This document shows positions 19,179 to 28,456 of a DNA stretch of 64,000 nucleotides, piece after piece. The position numbers and the translations under genes are program-made. Below the pieces are notes generated by a model. The model made no database searches. It had not been told where the DNA came from and worked only from the letters and a program-made list of their open reading frames with translations. Each line of letters begins with the position of its first letter. The stretch's first letter is position 1. The stretch is from JAFDXJ01 sp039811225 (GTDB taxonomy: Bacteria; Bacteroidota; Bacteroidia; Chitinophagales; Chitinophagaceae). Where the stretch lies: the NCBI GenBank assembly GCA_039811225.1, contig JBDHYG010000005.1:1-64000 (forward strand), in the 5' to 3' direction.

Positions 19179-20795
19179 ATGATACAAACGCATTATACAA
19201 AACATAGAAATTTTATTTGGTTGAAACCAGTGCACATGCTTCAAAACCGGGTAACCCTTTTGTTCCTTTTGTTTTGCATGGCTGCTACCACGTTTTCCAG
19301 GGATGTAATACCACAAATGCACTATACCGTTTCTTTTCCTGAACCGGCAAGCCACCGGTATGATGTGCTGTTGCAATGCAGTGAGTGGCAGGGCGACTCT
19401 ATTCACCTGAAAATGCCTGCCTGGATGCCAGGTTATTATCAACTGATGAACTATGCCGGATCTGTTGAAAAGATGACTGCATCTGGTTTTGAAGGAAAAA
19501 GCCTCACTATAAAAAAACTCGATGCCACCACATGGGGAATTTATGGTATCCGTCAACAACCATTTGAAGTACGTTACACCATTCTGACAGACAAGAAATT
19601 TGTAGCAAATAGTTATGTTGACAGCCTGCATGCTTATCTCATCCCGGAAAATAGTTTTCTCTACATCGCCGGGAAAATAGATTTGCCTGTATCCGTTTCC
19701 ATTGATCTACCTCCCACCTGGAAAAATATTGCTACCGGGCTGGAACCTGTATCCGGCCAGCCAACTCATTTTACCGCAACCGACTTTGATATTTTGTATG
19801 ACTGCCCTATCCTGATCGGCAATCTTACTTCCCTGCCCTCTTTTTGGGTGGACGGAAAAGAGCATCGTTTTATGGGATATGAAATCGGAAAATTTGACCA
19901 GGTACGTTTCATGAATGAACTGAAAAAAATTGTCATTGCTGCCTCCAATATAATCGGGGACATTCCTTATCAGCAATACACCTTTATTGGAATCGGGCCT
20001 GGCCGAGGAGGTATTGAGCATTTGAATAATACCACGATCAGTTTTGATGGCAGTGGCCTGGACCAGCCTGCAGAAAATTTACGGCTGTTGCATTTCATAG
20101 CACATGAATATTTTCATCATTACAATGTCAAGCGAATCCGGCCTTTTGAACTGGGCCCGTTTGATTATGATCATGGAAGCCGTACCAACCTGCTATGGAT
20201 CAGTGAAGGGCTAACAGTATACTATGAATATTTAGTGGTAAAAAGAGCCGGCCTATCTGATGAAAAAACCTTGTTGGCCAGCCTGGAAACCAATCTCAAT
20301 GCTACAGAAAATAATCCGGGCCGGTTGTATCAATCTTTGCAACAGGCCAGCTATGATACCTGGAGTGACGGGCCTTTTGGTACCAATGGCCCGGAAAAAG
20401 GAAAAACAATTTCTTATTATGACAAGGGCCCATTGATTGGAATGCTGCTTGATTTTGAAATCCGGAATGCCACGCAAAATAAAAAATCATTAGACGATGT
20501 TATGCGGTTATTGTATAATAAATATTATTTGCAGGCTCAACGTGGTTTTACGGCAGCAGAATTTCAACACTGTTGTGAACAAATCGCCGGAAAACCATTA
20601 CCGGAAATTTTTGAATATATCTATACAACCAAAGAACCGGATTACAATAAATACCTGGCGTATGCTGGTTTACAAATTAGTACATCCAAAAAAGAAATGG
20701 GAAATAACAATGCCGGTTTACAATACAGTATCCAAAAAACAGCACACCCCACTGCATTGCAACAGGAAATTTATACATCCTGGCTCGGGGAATAA
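19179..20795 (+). CDS. Secreted M61-family (glycyl aminopeptidase-like) metallopeptidase
   Basis: A 538-aa zinc peptidase. HEYFHHYNVKRIRP begins at residue 309, giving ligands His309 and His313 with catalytic Glu310; WISEGLTVYYEYL provides the downstream Glu. An N-terminal beta domain precedes it. The usual C-terminal PDZ domain is missing or reduced: about 45 residues remain after the AYAGLQI block. The ATG at 19179 fits a one-mismatch -7 box (TACTTTTC, 19152-19159), but an in-frame ATG at 19236 would give a cleaner signal peptide, so the start is uncertain. Its 3' end is 13 bp from the convergent KorA stop. Confidence 0.88.
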   Translation: MIQTHYTKHRNFIWLKPVHMLQNRVTLLFLLFCMAATTFSRDVIPQMHYTVSFPEPASHRYDVLLQCSEWQGDSIHLKMPAWMPGYYQLMNYAGSVEKMTASGFEGKSLTIKKLDATTWGIYGIRQQPFEVRYTILTDKKFVANSYVDSLHAYLIPENSFLYIAGKIDLPVSVSIDLPPTWKNIATGLEPVSGQPTHFTATDFDILYDCPILIGNLTSLPSFWVDGKEHRFMGYEIGKFDQVRFMNELKKIVIAASNIIGDIPYQQYTFIGIGPGRGGIEHLNNTTISFDGSGLDQPAENLRLLHFIAHEYFHHYNVKRIRPFELGPFDYDHGSRTNLLWISEGLTVYYEYLVVKRAGLSDEKTLLASLETNLNATENNPGRLYQSLQQASYDTWSDGPFGTNGPEKGKTISYYDKGPLIGMLLDFEIRNATQNKKSLDDVMRLLYNKYYLQAQRGFTAAEFQHCCEQIAGKPLPEIFEYIYTTKEPDYNKYLAYAGLQISTSKKEMGNNNAGLQYSIQKTAHPTALQQEIYTSWLGE

Positions 20796-20808
20796 TTGCC
20801 GGTAGTTG

Positions 20809-22659
20809 TTATACCAATAATTTTCTTACTTCCTGCAAAATTTCTGTTCTTGTCATGGGGATTCCCATGATTTTATTATAACCAATGGCATCCACGAAAA
20901 ATGTATCACGGATTATTTTGATCAACTGGCCATTATTGATTTCCGGGATGAATACTGTATCAAAATTTTTCAGCATATCCCCTAAGTTTGCCGGGAACGG
21001 CCGCAGATAACGGAGATGTGCATGACTCACGGCATGGCCCTCACCCTGTAATTCCAGGACGGCGCTCTTAATGGCACCATAGGTACTACCCCAACCCAAT
21101 ACCAACACTTTTCCTTTTTCCGGCCCGCTATCCAGTTGTTGCAAGGGAATATATTTTGCAATTGCATCCACTTTAGCCTGGCGGGTCTTTACCATGTGTT
21201 GATGGTTCTCGGGATCGTAACTTACATTACCGGTTATATCTTCTTTTTCCAGGCCACCGATTCGGTGTTCCATTTCCGGAGTACCGGGCACCACCCAGGG
21301 ACGTACTAATTTCTCATCCCGCATATAAGGTTGAAATTTTTCCTCCCCTTCCTGTTTTGTTTTTTGAAAAGCTACTTTTATATCCGGCAGGTCTTTGGTT
21401 TGCGGAAAGCGCCAGGGTTCTGCTCCATTGGCTATATAACCATCGCTCAATAAGACAACCGGTGTCATGTGTTGCACCGCAATGCGTGCTGCTTCATATA
21501 CTGCCATAAAACAATCACTGGGTGTGGAAGAAGCGAGAACAGGTAGCGGGCATTCTCCATTGCGGCCGTAATAGGCCTGCAATAAATCACTTTGTTCTGT
21601 TTTGGTAGGCAAGCCTGTTGAAGGGCCTCCTCTTTGTACATCAATCACCAGGAGTGGAACTTCCAGCATAACGGCGAGGCCCAGTGCTTCGGATTTCAAA
21701 GCAAGCCCTGGCCCGGAGGTGGAAGTCACACCCAGGCTACCTCCATACGACGCGCCAATAGCCGCCGCAACCCCGGCGATTTCATCTTCTGCCTGGAATG
21801 TACGAATGCCGAAAGCTTTATTCTTACTCAATTCATGCAAGATATCCGATGCCGGTGTGATGGGGTAAGTACCTAGAAAAAGAGGCAAGCCGCTTTTTTG
21901 TGATGCAGCGATCAGGCCATATACCAATGCCTGGTTCCCCATAATACTTCGATAAGTGCCGGGTGGCAACTTTGCTTTCTCCACTTTGTACCGGGAAGAA
22001 AAAGTTTCGGTTGTATCACCATAATGATAACCGGCTTTCAGCACTTTTAAATTACTTTCCAGGATATCCGGGCTGTTTTTAAATTTCTGTTGGATATAAC
22101 GAATGGTGTTTTCTAAATTCCGGTTGTACATCCAATACAGGAAACCAAGAACAAACATGTTTTTAGCCCGGTCTTTTTCTTTGGTACCCAGGGTGGTAAA
22201 ATCTTTTAATGCTTCCCGTGTCATCTTCGTCACATCCATTTGTATCAGTTCATAGCCATCCAGGCTGCCGTCTTCCAATGGATTAACGCCATCCGGGTAT
22301 TTAGCCAGGCGAAGATTTTTTGTATCAAAGCCATCTTTATTGGCAATAATTTTTGCCCCATATTTCAGGCCCCGCAGGTTCACTTTCAACGCAGCCGCAT
22401 TCATGGCGACCAATACATCGCATTGGTCACCGGGGGTATAAACGGGATTTGATGAAAAATGTAACTGGAAGCCACTCACGCCGGGCAAGGTCCCTAAGGG
22501 TGCCCTGATTTCTGCCGGGAAATCCGGGAAAGTGGCCAGGTCAATACCCATCAGGGCTGTATTCTCCGTAAATTGACTGCCGGTAAATTGCATGCCATCA
22601 CCACTATCTCCGGCAAATTTTATTACTACATCTTTTAAGATGGTTTCATTTGTATTCAT
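20809..22659 (-). CDS. 2-oxoacid:ferredoxin oxidoreductase, fused gamma-alpha subunit (KorA type)
   Basis: A 616-aa fused subunit of the 2-oxoglutarate/2-oxoacid:ferredoxin oxidoreductase family, which oxidatively decarboxylates 2-oxoacids to acyl-CoA with ferredoxin. Residues 1 to about 200 are the gamma domain (VIKFAGDSGDGMQFTG at the start). From about 220 comes the alpha domain with GNQALVYGLIAA, the TYPITPASDIL motif and QRGGPSTGLPTKTEQSDLL. The TPP-binding beta subunit, usually directly downstream, is absent: the next gene is the oppositely oriented M61 peptidase. Gene name not assigned more tightly because substrate cannot be read. Confidence 0.92.
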   Translation of the reverse strand: MNTNETILKDVVIKFAGDSGDGMQFTGSQFTENTALMGIDLATFPDFPAEIRAPLGTLPGVSGFQLHFSSNPVYTPGDQCDVLVAMNAAALKVNLRGLKYGAKIIANKDGFDTKNLRLAKYPDGVNPLEDGSLDGYELIQMDVTKMTREALKDFTTLGTKEKDRAKNMFVLGFLYWMYNRNLENTIRYIQQKFKNSPDILESNLKVLKAGYHYGDTTETFSSRYKVEKAKLPPGTYRSIMGNQALVYGLIAASQKSGLPLFLGTYPITPASDILHELSKNKAFGIRTFQAEDEIAGVAAAIGASYGGSLGVTSTSGPGLALKSEALGLAVMLEVPLLVIDVQRGGPSTGLPTKTEQSDLLQAYYGRNGECPLPVLASSTPSDCFMAVYEAARIAVQHMTPVVLLSDGYIANGAEPWRFPQTKDLPDIKVAFQKTKQEGEEKFQPYMRDEKLVRPWVVPGTPEMEHRIGGLEKEDITGNVSYDPENHQHMVKTRQAKVDAIAKYIPLQQLDSGPEKGKVLVLGWGSTYGAIKSAVLELQGEGHAVSHAHLRYLRPFPANLGDMLKNFDTVFIPEINNGQLIKIIRDTFFVDAIGYNKIMGIPMTRTEILQEVRKLLV

Positions 22660-22687
22660 GGAATAATTATCTACTTGAAGATAGATA

Positions 22688-22695
22688 CAAAGTTA
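22688..22695 (-). promoter_or_regulatory. -7 box for the KorA-type gene
   Basis: The minus strand reads TAACTTTG, an exact TAnnTTTG match ending 28 nt before the ATG at 22659. Confidence 0.55.
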
Positions 22696-22780
22696 TAGGA
22701 TAATTGAAAACAGCAACCGGTGAATCTTTTCTATGCACTTTCCCGTTTTATTCTGTTGATAACATAAAATACCAAGCTCG

Positions 22781-22803
22781 TTTTTACGGTTATCTTTTTA
22801 CGG
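22781..22803. repeat. Direct repeat TTTTTACGG x2, 14-bp period
   Basis: TTTTTACGG occurs at 22781-22789 and again at 22795-22803 in the divergent korA/deacetylase intergenic region. It could be a pair of regulator half-sites on one helix face, or chance in AT-rich DNA. Confidence 0.35.
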
Positions 22804-22912
22804 CAATTGTCCTAGTAAGGGTAAATTTTTTTCCCAAAAAAATAAAATTCCCGTTAAGCGTTAAAAATGATGTAATAAGGTGAAGTATTTTTCGGTACAA
22901 CAAAGACAATAC

Positions 22913-22920
22913 TATCTTTG
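22913..22920 (+). promoter_or_regulatory. -7 box for the polysaccharide deacetylase gene
   Basis: TATCTTTG is an exact TAnnTTTG match ending 36 nt before the ATG at 22957. A T-rich TTTTTC near 22888 could act as a degenerate -33 element. Confidence 0.6.
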
Positions 22921-22956
22921 GCCATCAATTTTTAAAAATATTTATTGTACAAAAAA

Positions 22957-23820
22957 ATGAATCGTCAACCCAAATTGTTATTACTGCTGGCCTGCCTGGT
23001 TACGGCCGGATTTATTGCCTGCAATAGCGGGAGTGAAAAAGAAAAAGCGTTACAGGATTCCCTTGCGGCACAGAAAAAAGCAGATTCCCTGAAAGCCGCT
23101 GCCAATGGAGGTTTTGTCAGTGCCCCATTTAAATATGACAGCTCTAAAAGATATATTTATCTCACCTGGGATGATGGCCCGCAACCACCCGGAACCAGTA
23201 TTTGTAAAAAAGTTTTCCAGGAACAAGGTGTTAAAGCCACCTTTTTTATGGTGGGCATGCATGGCTTTGATGCATACCGGATGTCGCTCGTAGATAGTAT
23301 CCGGAACAGCTATCCTGAATTTTTGTTAGCCAATCACAGTTATTCACATGCGTTTCGGGATCATTATGCCACGTTTTATAAAAATCCCGACAGTGCCATT
23401 GCAGATTTTATGAAAGCGCAGGAAATGTTTAAGATTCCCGTAAAGATCATACGGCTGCCGGGAAATAGCGCCTGGGTAAATGCAAACCAGGTGAAAGGCC
23501 CGAAGTCCACATTGGCGGTTTGTAAAGCATTGGATTCTTTGGGATACAATGTATTTGGCTGGGATATAGAATGGCGTTTTAGAAACCAGGGTGGTTCTGT
23601 GCCGGTACAAAGTGTGGACCAGATGCTGAAAGAAGTGGAGGATGCTTTCGATCACCGGATTGCCGTCAATACGCCGAACAATGTTGTTATCCTGGCACAT
23701 GACCGGATGTTTGCCAAACCCAATTATACCGATTCACTCATTAAGTTTGTAAGCACATTAAAGAAAGATCCACGTTATGTTTTTGAAACATTGGATCATT
23801 ACCCGGGTTTGAAAAAATAA
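22957..23820 (+). CDS. Polysaccharide deacetylase lipoprotein (NodB-like, CE4)
   Basis: A 287-aa lipoprotein: signal peptide with lipobox FIAC (Cys22), a short Lys/Ala-rich linker, then a NodB homology domain. Motif 1 is YLTWDDGPQ (Asp72, Asp73), and the metal-binding HxxxH is NHSYSH (His127, His131). RLPGNSAW matches motif 3 and the late VVILAHD motif 5. CE4 enzymes de-N-acetylate chitin, peptidoglycan or exopolysaccharide; the substrate is open. The ATG at 22957 is preferred to the TTG at 22945 because it starts a normal signal peptide. The Bax-inhibitor-like gene follows after 45 nt. Confidence 0.9.
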   Translation: MNRQPKLLLLLACLVTAGFIACNSGSEKEKALQDSLAAQKKADSLKAAANGGFVSAPFKYDSSKRYIYLTWDDGPQPPGTSICKKVFQEQGVKATFFMVGMHGFDAYRMSLVDSIRNSYPEFLLANHSYSHAFRDHYATFYKNPDSAIADFMKAQEMFKIPVKIIRLPGNSAWVNANQVKGPKSTLAVCKALDSLGYNVFGWDIEWRFRNQGGSVPVQSVDQMLKEVEDAFDHRIAVNTPNNVVILAHDRMFAKPNYTDSLIKFVSTLKKDPRYVFETLDHYPGLKK

Positions 23821-23865
23821 GTTTACGAAAAAATCAGTATTTTTAATATTTAAAAACGAATTCAA

Positions 23866-24630
23866 ATGGCTTTATTTAAATCTTCGAATCCCACTTTAGC
23901 AGAAAAAGTGTGGCATCAGCAGCCGACACAGGCTATCGGTACCGAAACCATGACCGTACGAGGTACCATGAACAAGTTTGGCTTATTACTTTTATTAGTC
24001 ATAGGCGCTGCGGCCTATACCTGGAACCTGCACAACCAGTTTGCAGATAAGACCATGAATACCCTGATGATGGTGGGCATTTTTGGTGGCCTGGTTACAG
24101 CATTGGTAATTTCTTTTAAGCCAACCTGGGCTCCGTTCCTGTCACCTTTGTATGCTATTCTCGAGGGATTTTTCCTGGGCGGCATATCAGTTATGATGAA
24201 TGAACTTTTTGCCGAGAAATATCCCGGCCTGGTGATGCAGGCAGTTGGCCTCACCTTTGGCGTGGCTATTGCCATGTTTTTCCTGTATAATTTCAGGATC
24301 ATTAAAGTGACCGATAAGCTACGGTCGATTATCATTTCTGCCACTGTAGGCATCCTTATCTTTTATTTAATCACTATGGTTTTAGGCTTATTCCATGTAA
24401 ATATTGGCTTTGCCTATGATGCCAGCCCATTGGGTATTGGTATCTCTTTATTTATCGTAGCTATTGCCGCATTAAATCTCTTACTCGATTTTGATATGAT
24501 TGATCGAGGCGCTGAAGGCGGTGCCCCTAAATTTATGGAATGGTATGGCGCTTTTGGTTTACTGGTAACGATCGTGTGGTTGTATATAGAAATTTTAAAA
24601 CTCCTGAGCCGGTTTGCCAGCAGGAAATAA
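23866..24630 (+). CDS. Bax inhibitor-1/YccA family membrane protein
   Basis: A 254-aa protein with about seven hydrophobic segments after a soluble N-terminus of about 35 residues. The family signature is seen near the end of the hydrophobic core as LNLLLDFDMIDRGAEGGAPKF, containing the paired aspartates, and the closing helix WLYIEILKLL. Family members are linked to membrane-protein quality control and calcium leak; the role in this organism is unknown. The gene ends just before a strong terminator. Confidence 0.9.
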   Translation: MALFKSSNPTLAEKVWHQQPTQAIGTETMTVRGTMNKFGLLLLLVIGAAAYTWNLHNQFADKTMNTLMMVGIFGGLVTALVISFKPTWAPFLSPLYAILEGFFLGGISVMMNELFAEKYPGLVMQAVGLTFGVAIAMFFLYNFRIIKVTDKLRSIIISATVGILIFYLITMVLGLFHVNIGFAYDASPLGIGISLFIVAIAALNLLLDFDMIDRGAEGGAPKFMEWYGAFGLLVTIVWLYIEILKLLSRFASRK

Positions 24631-24651
24631 TTAAATTCTTTCAAGAAATGA

Positions 24652-24681
24652 AAAGGCCGGGCTAAATACCCGGTCTTTTTT
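24652..24681 (+). terminator. Rho-independent terminator
   Basis: The stem AAAGGCCGGG (24652-24661) / CCCGGTCTTT (24669-24678) has a 7-nt loop and a T tract, 21 nt after the Bax-inhibitor-like gene. Confidence 0.88.
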
Positions 24682-24729
24682 ATATGAAAAATTATCCTCT
24701 TTTGGAAAGGCCCACTTTATTCTTTTCAA

Positions 24730-25041
24730 TTAATTTTTCATTTTACCCGTAATTCTTTCCAGGGAAGCCATTAATTTTTCAATGGCTCCTTTCAGGGCGA
24801 GTTCATAATTATCACCCAATGCACGTGCGGCTAATGGAGGCTTGCCATTCAGGCGGGCTTCTATAGCACATTGCTTATCCATCACGCCTGCTTTGCGGCC
24901 ATTGATATCAGAAAAATGAACATCTAAGCGGGTCAGGTTTTCATCAAAACGCTGTAATTTTTCTGAAATAAATGTTTTCAGTTTTTTAGCAAAAGTATCC
25001 CGCACATTTAGATTTTTATCCGCATTAATTTGAATATACAT
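24730..25041 (-). CDS. hpf: Ribosome hibernation factor, HPF/RaiA family (short form)
   Basis: A 103-aa protein of the HPF/RaiA (sigma-54 modulation) family, which binds the 30S decoding region in stationary phase. The start MYIQINADKNLNV, the FISEKLQRFDENLTRLDVHFSD segment and the CAIEARLNGKPPLAA strand with a final long helix match the short-form family; the long-form C-terminal dimerisation domain is absent. The ATG at 25041 is preferred to the TTG at 25077 because the conserved beta strand begins there. Confidence 0.88.
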   Translation of the reverse strand: MYIQINADKNLNVRDTFAKKLKTFISEKLQRFDENLTRLDVHFSDINGRKAGVMDKQCAIEARLNGKPPLAARALGDNYELALKGAIEKLMASLERITGKMKN

Positions 25042-25170
25042 AGTTCTTTTTTTAAATGAATAAATAAAACCATCCAAGCCTCAATGTACGAAAATCCGGG
25101 GGGATAAAAAAATGGATATCTCGTTTTTTGTACTGCTTACGATTCTTCGAAAATTCCAAAAAATTCAGAT

Positions 25171-25196
25171 AAAAAAAGATGCCCTTAAGGGGCATC
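25171..25196 (-). terminator. Rho-independent terminator of the thiolase gene
   Basis: On the minus strand GATGCCC (25190-25196 complement) pairs with GGGCATC (25178-25184 complement) and is followed by seven T. It lies about 35 nt past the thiolase stop. Confidence 0.85.
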
Positions 25197-25231
25197 CTGT
25201 ATTGATTTAAAATCAAATTGATTACAAAAAA

Positions 25232-26419
25232 TTATTCCAGTAAGGAAACGACCATAGCACTGGCACCACCACCACCATTGCATATCCCGGCCGCACCTTT
25301 CTTGCCGTTATGTTGCTTCAGTACATGAATCAATGTAACGATAATTCGTGCGCCACTACAACCCAGCGGATGCCCGATGGAAACGGCGCCTCCATGCACA
25401 TTTACCTGTTCTGCTTTTAACCCCATTTTCTGAATATTGGCCAGGCCTACCACAGAAAAGGCTTCATTCAATTCAAAGAAATCAATCTCGCTCATTTCGA
25501 AGCCGGCTTTTTTAACGGCTTTAGGTACTGCCAGAGAAGGTGTAGTGGTAAACCATTCGGGTGCCTGTTCTGCATCTGCATAACTATTTATAATTGCCAG
25601 CGGTTTCAAGCCCAGGGCATCTGCTTTATCACTACTCATCAATACCAGTGCGGCAGCACCATCATTCATGGTACTGGCATTGGCAGCTGTAACCGTTCCG
25701 TCTTTGGTAAAGGCTGGTTTTAATGAAGCAATTTTATCAAATTTCACATTGAAAGGTTCTTCATCTTTTTTAAACTGAACCGGCTCCCCTTTGCGTTGTG
25801 GAATTTCTACGGGAATTACTTCTGCATCAAATTTTCCTTCCTCCCAGGCTTTCTGGCTGCGTTTATAACTTTCAATAGCAAATGCATCCTGGTCTTCTCG
25901 GCTGAAATGGCATTCCTGCGCACATAATTCTGCTGCATTACCCATGGCATAATTGTGGTACACATCGGTCAGCCCGTCTTTTGCCAGGCCATCTATCATC
26001 GTGCTATTGCCATATTTATTTCCCCAACGCATATTGGTTACATAAAACGGTACATTGCTCATGCTTTCCATACCACCGGCAATCACTATATCTGCATCGC
26101 CCAATAAAATACTTTGTGCACCCTGGGCAATGGCTTTCATACCACTGGCACAAACTTTATTTACCGTTGTACATATAACACTATCAGGGAGGCCGGCAAA
26201 TTTAGCCGCCTGGCGTGCAGGTGATTGACCGAGGTTGGCCTGTAATACACAGCCCATTAATACTTCATCCACCTGGCCCGGTTCGATTCCGGCCTTGGCA
26301 ATAGCTGCTTTAATGGCTGTAGCGCCTAACTGGGTTGCTGAAAACTCTTTCAGGCTTCCGCCAAAACTCCCCAAAGGCGTACGTACGGCCGAAATCACAT
26401 ATACTTGCTTCTTTTGCAT
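25232..26419 (-). CDS. Acetyl-CoA C-acetyltransferase (thiolase)
   Basis: Condenses or cleaves acetyl-CoA/acetoacetyl-CoA. At 395 aa it has the standard thiolase length. The acylated cysteine is Cys90 in NKVCASGMKA. The C-terminal catalytic pair is the His of GHPLGCSGARI and the Cys of GICNGGGGASAMV. The ATG at 26419 gives the standard start MQKKQVYVISAVRTPLGSFGG; a longer in-frame reading upstream has no family similarity and overlaps the promoter. No other beta-oxidation gene is adjacent, so the biosynthetic versus degradative role is open. Confidence 0.95.
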   Translation of the reverse strand: MQKKQVYVISAVRTPLGSFGGSLKEFSATQLGATAIKAAIAKAGIEPGQVDEVLMGCVLQANLGQSPARQAAKFAGLPDSVICTTVNKVCASGMKAIAQGAQSILLGDADIVIAGGMESMSNVPFYVTNMRWGNKYGNSTMIDGLAKDGLTDVYHNYAMGNAAELCAQECHFSREDQDAFAIESYKRSQKAWEEGKFDAEVIPVEIPQRKGEPVQFKKDEEPFNVKFDKIASLKPAFTKDGTVTAANASTMNDGAAALVLMSSDKADALGLKPLAIINSYADAEQAPEWFTTTPSLAVPKAVKKAGFEMSEIDFFELNEAFSVVGLANIQKMGLKAEQVNVHGGAVSIGHPLGCSGARIIVTLIHVLKQHNGKKGAAGICNGGGGASAMVVSLLE

Positions 26420-26447
26420 AATTGTCTGGTTAATGATAAAATGGTTG

Positions 26448-26455
26448 CAAAGATA
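26448..26455 (-). promoter_or_regulatory. -7 box for the thiolase gene
   Basis: The minus strand reads TATCTTTG, an exact TAnnTTTG match ending 28 nt before the ATG at 26419. Confidence 0.6.
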
Positions 26456-26650
26456 CATAAAGCTATCCTCTCTCTCACCATGCCCCTTATTTCCTTTTTT
26501 GGGTATGGCTACTTTACCCACAATTCGTGGAACGAGGCGAATCGATTTTCACTGCCCCTTTTATTTTCGCAAACTGCTTAAGTAATTCCTAAATCTGTTT
26601 GTTATAGGTAATTGCATAGTTATCATGCCGGTTTATTGAACAGGATTGAC

Positions 26651-26658
26651 TAACTTTG
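26651..26658 (+). promoter_or_regulatory. -7 box for pruA
   Basis: TAACTTTG is an exact TAnnTTTG match ending 46 nt before the pruA ATG. Confidence 0.6.
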
Positions 26659-26704
26659 CATTTTCTTTTCTCCAAAGGCTCAAATCCTTGTAAAAAATTT
26701 TAGT

Positions 26705-28336
26705 ATGAATACAGGTTATTTTTCGTATCCCCTCCCTCACAATGAACCCGTTCTGTCTTATGCACCCGGCACAGCAGAAAGGGCCGGCTTAAAAGCCGCT
26801 ATTAAAAAATTAAAGTCAAAGCAACTGGACATACCCATGTATATTGGTGGTCGCGCTGTGAAAACAGGTAAAAAAGTAGCATTACATCCGCCCCATGAAA
26901 TTGCATTTACCCTGGGACATTTCCATGCCGGTGAACAAAAGCATGTACATATGGCTATTGATGCTGCCTTAAAAGCAAGAGAAAACTGGGCGCGTATGCC
27001 CTGGGAAGACCGCGCACATATTTTCCTGAAAGCTGCAGATCTTATGGCAACCAAATACCGGTATGAACTTAATGGTTGCACTATGCTCGGCCAAAGTAAG
27101 AATGCTTTCCAGGCAGAAATTGACAGCGCTTGCGAATTGATAGACTTCCTGCGTTTCAATGTTCATTTCCTCAGTGAGATATATAAACAACAACCTATCT
27201 CGGCTGCGGGCATGCATAACCGTACCGAATGGCGGCCCTTAGAAGGTTTTGTCCTGGCCATTACACCTTTTAATTTTACCGCGATAGCCGGTAATTTACC
27301 AACCAGTGCGGCCATGTGTGGCAATGTGGTGGTATGGAAACCTGCCAATTCACAGGTATATGCGGCGCAAATGATTATGCGGATCTTAAAAGAAGCCGGT
27401 CTGCCAGATGGCGTGATTAACCTGATATATGTAGATGGGCCGACCATAGGAAAAGTTTGTTTTGAACACCGTGATTTTGCAGGTGTGCATTTTACCGGTA
27501 GCACCGGTGTGTTTAACAGCATGTGGAAGAGTATTGGTGAAAATGTAGGCTTGTACAAATCTTATCCGCGTATTGTAGGAGAAACCGGAGGAAAAGATTT
27601 CGTATTAATTCATAAAAGTGCAGATGCAGATGTTTCAGCAACCGCGTTAGCAAGAGGCGCTTTTGAATTCCAGGGGCAAAAATGCTCCGCAGCGTCGAGG
27701 GCTTACCTGCCATCTAATTTAGCAGACAATATTAAGAAAAAATTACTGGCCCAGATTCAAACTATGAAAATGGGTAGCGTAGAAGACTTTAGTAATTTCA
27801 TTAATGCCGTAATTGACGAGAAAGCCTTTAACAGCATCACGAAATATATTGACCACGCCAAAAAAGATAAGAAAGTTTCAATCATAGCTGGTGGAAATTA
27901 TTCTAAAAAAGAAGGGTATTTCATTGAGCCGACTGTTATCGAAGTGAAAGACCCGAAATACAAAACCATGTGTGAAGAAATCTTCGGGCCGGTACTTACT
28001 ATTTATGTGTATGATGCCGATAAATTTGAAGAAACCATGACCTTGTTAAACAATACATCCCCTTATGCACTCACCGGCGCTATCATTGCACAGGACAGGG
28101 AAGCCATTACCCGTGCAACTGAGAAACTGGAAAATGCTGCCGGGAATTTTTATATCAATGATAAACCAACCGGCGCTGTAGTAGGCCAGCAACCATTTGG
28201 CGGCGCCCGAAAAAGCGGCACCAATGATAAAGCCGGCAGTATGATTAATTTGTATCGTTGGTTGAGCGCCCGCACCGTGAAAGAAACATTTAATCCACCT
28301 ACCGATTATGGTTATCCTTTTATGCAGGAGGCCTGA
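26705..28336 (+). CDS. pruA: L-glutamate gamma-semialdehyde dehydrogenase (delta-1-pyrroline-5-carboxylate dehydrogenase)
   Basis: Oxidises glutamate semialdehyde to glutamate with NAD, the second step of proline breakdown. The 543-aa length and the N-terminal PLPHNEPVLSYAPGTAER motif mark the single-domain P5CDH type. Active-site features are ITPFNFTAIAGN (oxyanion Asn), VHFTGSTGVF (cofactor loop), GETGGKD (general-base Glu) and FQGQKCSAASR (nucleophilic Cys). The C-terminal GQQPFGGARKSGTNDKAG block is also standard. No proline dehydrogenase gene is adjacent. Confidence 0.96.
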   Translation: MNTGYFSYPLPHNEPVLSYAPGTAERAGLKAAIKKLKSKQLDIPMYIGGRAVKTGKKVALHPPHEIAFTLGHFHAGEQKHVHMAIDAALKARENWARMPWEDRAHIFLKAADLMATKYRYELNGCTMLGQSKNAFQAEIDSACELIDFLRFNVHFLSEIYKQQPISAAGMHNRTEWRPLEGFVLAITPFNFTAIAGNLPTSAAMCGNVVVWKPANSQVYAAQMIMRILKEAGLPDGVINLIYVDGPTIGKVCFEHRDFAGVHFTGSTGVFNSMWKSIGENVGLYKSYPRIVGETGGKDFVLIHKSADADVSATALARGAFEFQGQKCSAASRAYLPSNLADNIKKKLLAQIQTMKMGSVEDFSNFINAVIDEKAFNSITKYIDHAKKDKKVSIIAGGNYSKKEGYFIEPTVIEVKDPKYKTMCEEIFGPVLTIYVYDADKFEETMTLLNNTSPYALTGAIIAQDREAITRATEKLENAAGNFYINDKPTGAVVGQQPFGGARKSGTNDKAGSMINLYRWLSARTVKETFNPPTDYGYPFMQEA

Positions 28337-28362
28337 TATGGTATGAATAATTGAATATTTGC

Positions 28363-28397
28363 AAAAAAATTACCCTTCTTTGAAGGGTAATTTTTTT
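28363..28397. terminator. Bidirectional terminator between pruA and the L,D-transpeptidase gene
   Basis: The stem AAAAAATTACCCTTC / GAAGGGTAATTTTTT is flanked by an A run on one side and a T run on the other, so it can end transcription in both directions for the convergent genes. Confidence 0.9.
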
Positions 28398-28456
28398 GCA
28401 ACCAGTTGCACAACTATCAACAAACCAATACTGCGTGAAATTTATTTTATTCTTTT

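Noticed and set aside
28326..28339. GCAGGAGG at the end of pruA as a Shine-Dalgarno site
   Set aside because: No gene starts downstream of it; it is simply the Gln-Glu-Ala-stop coding sequence.
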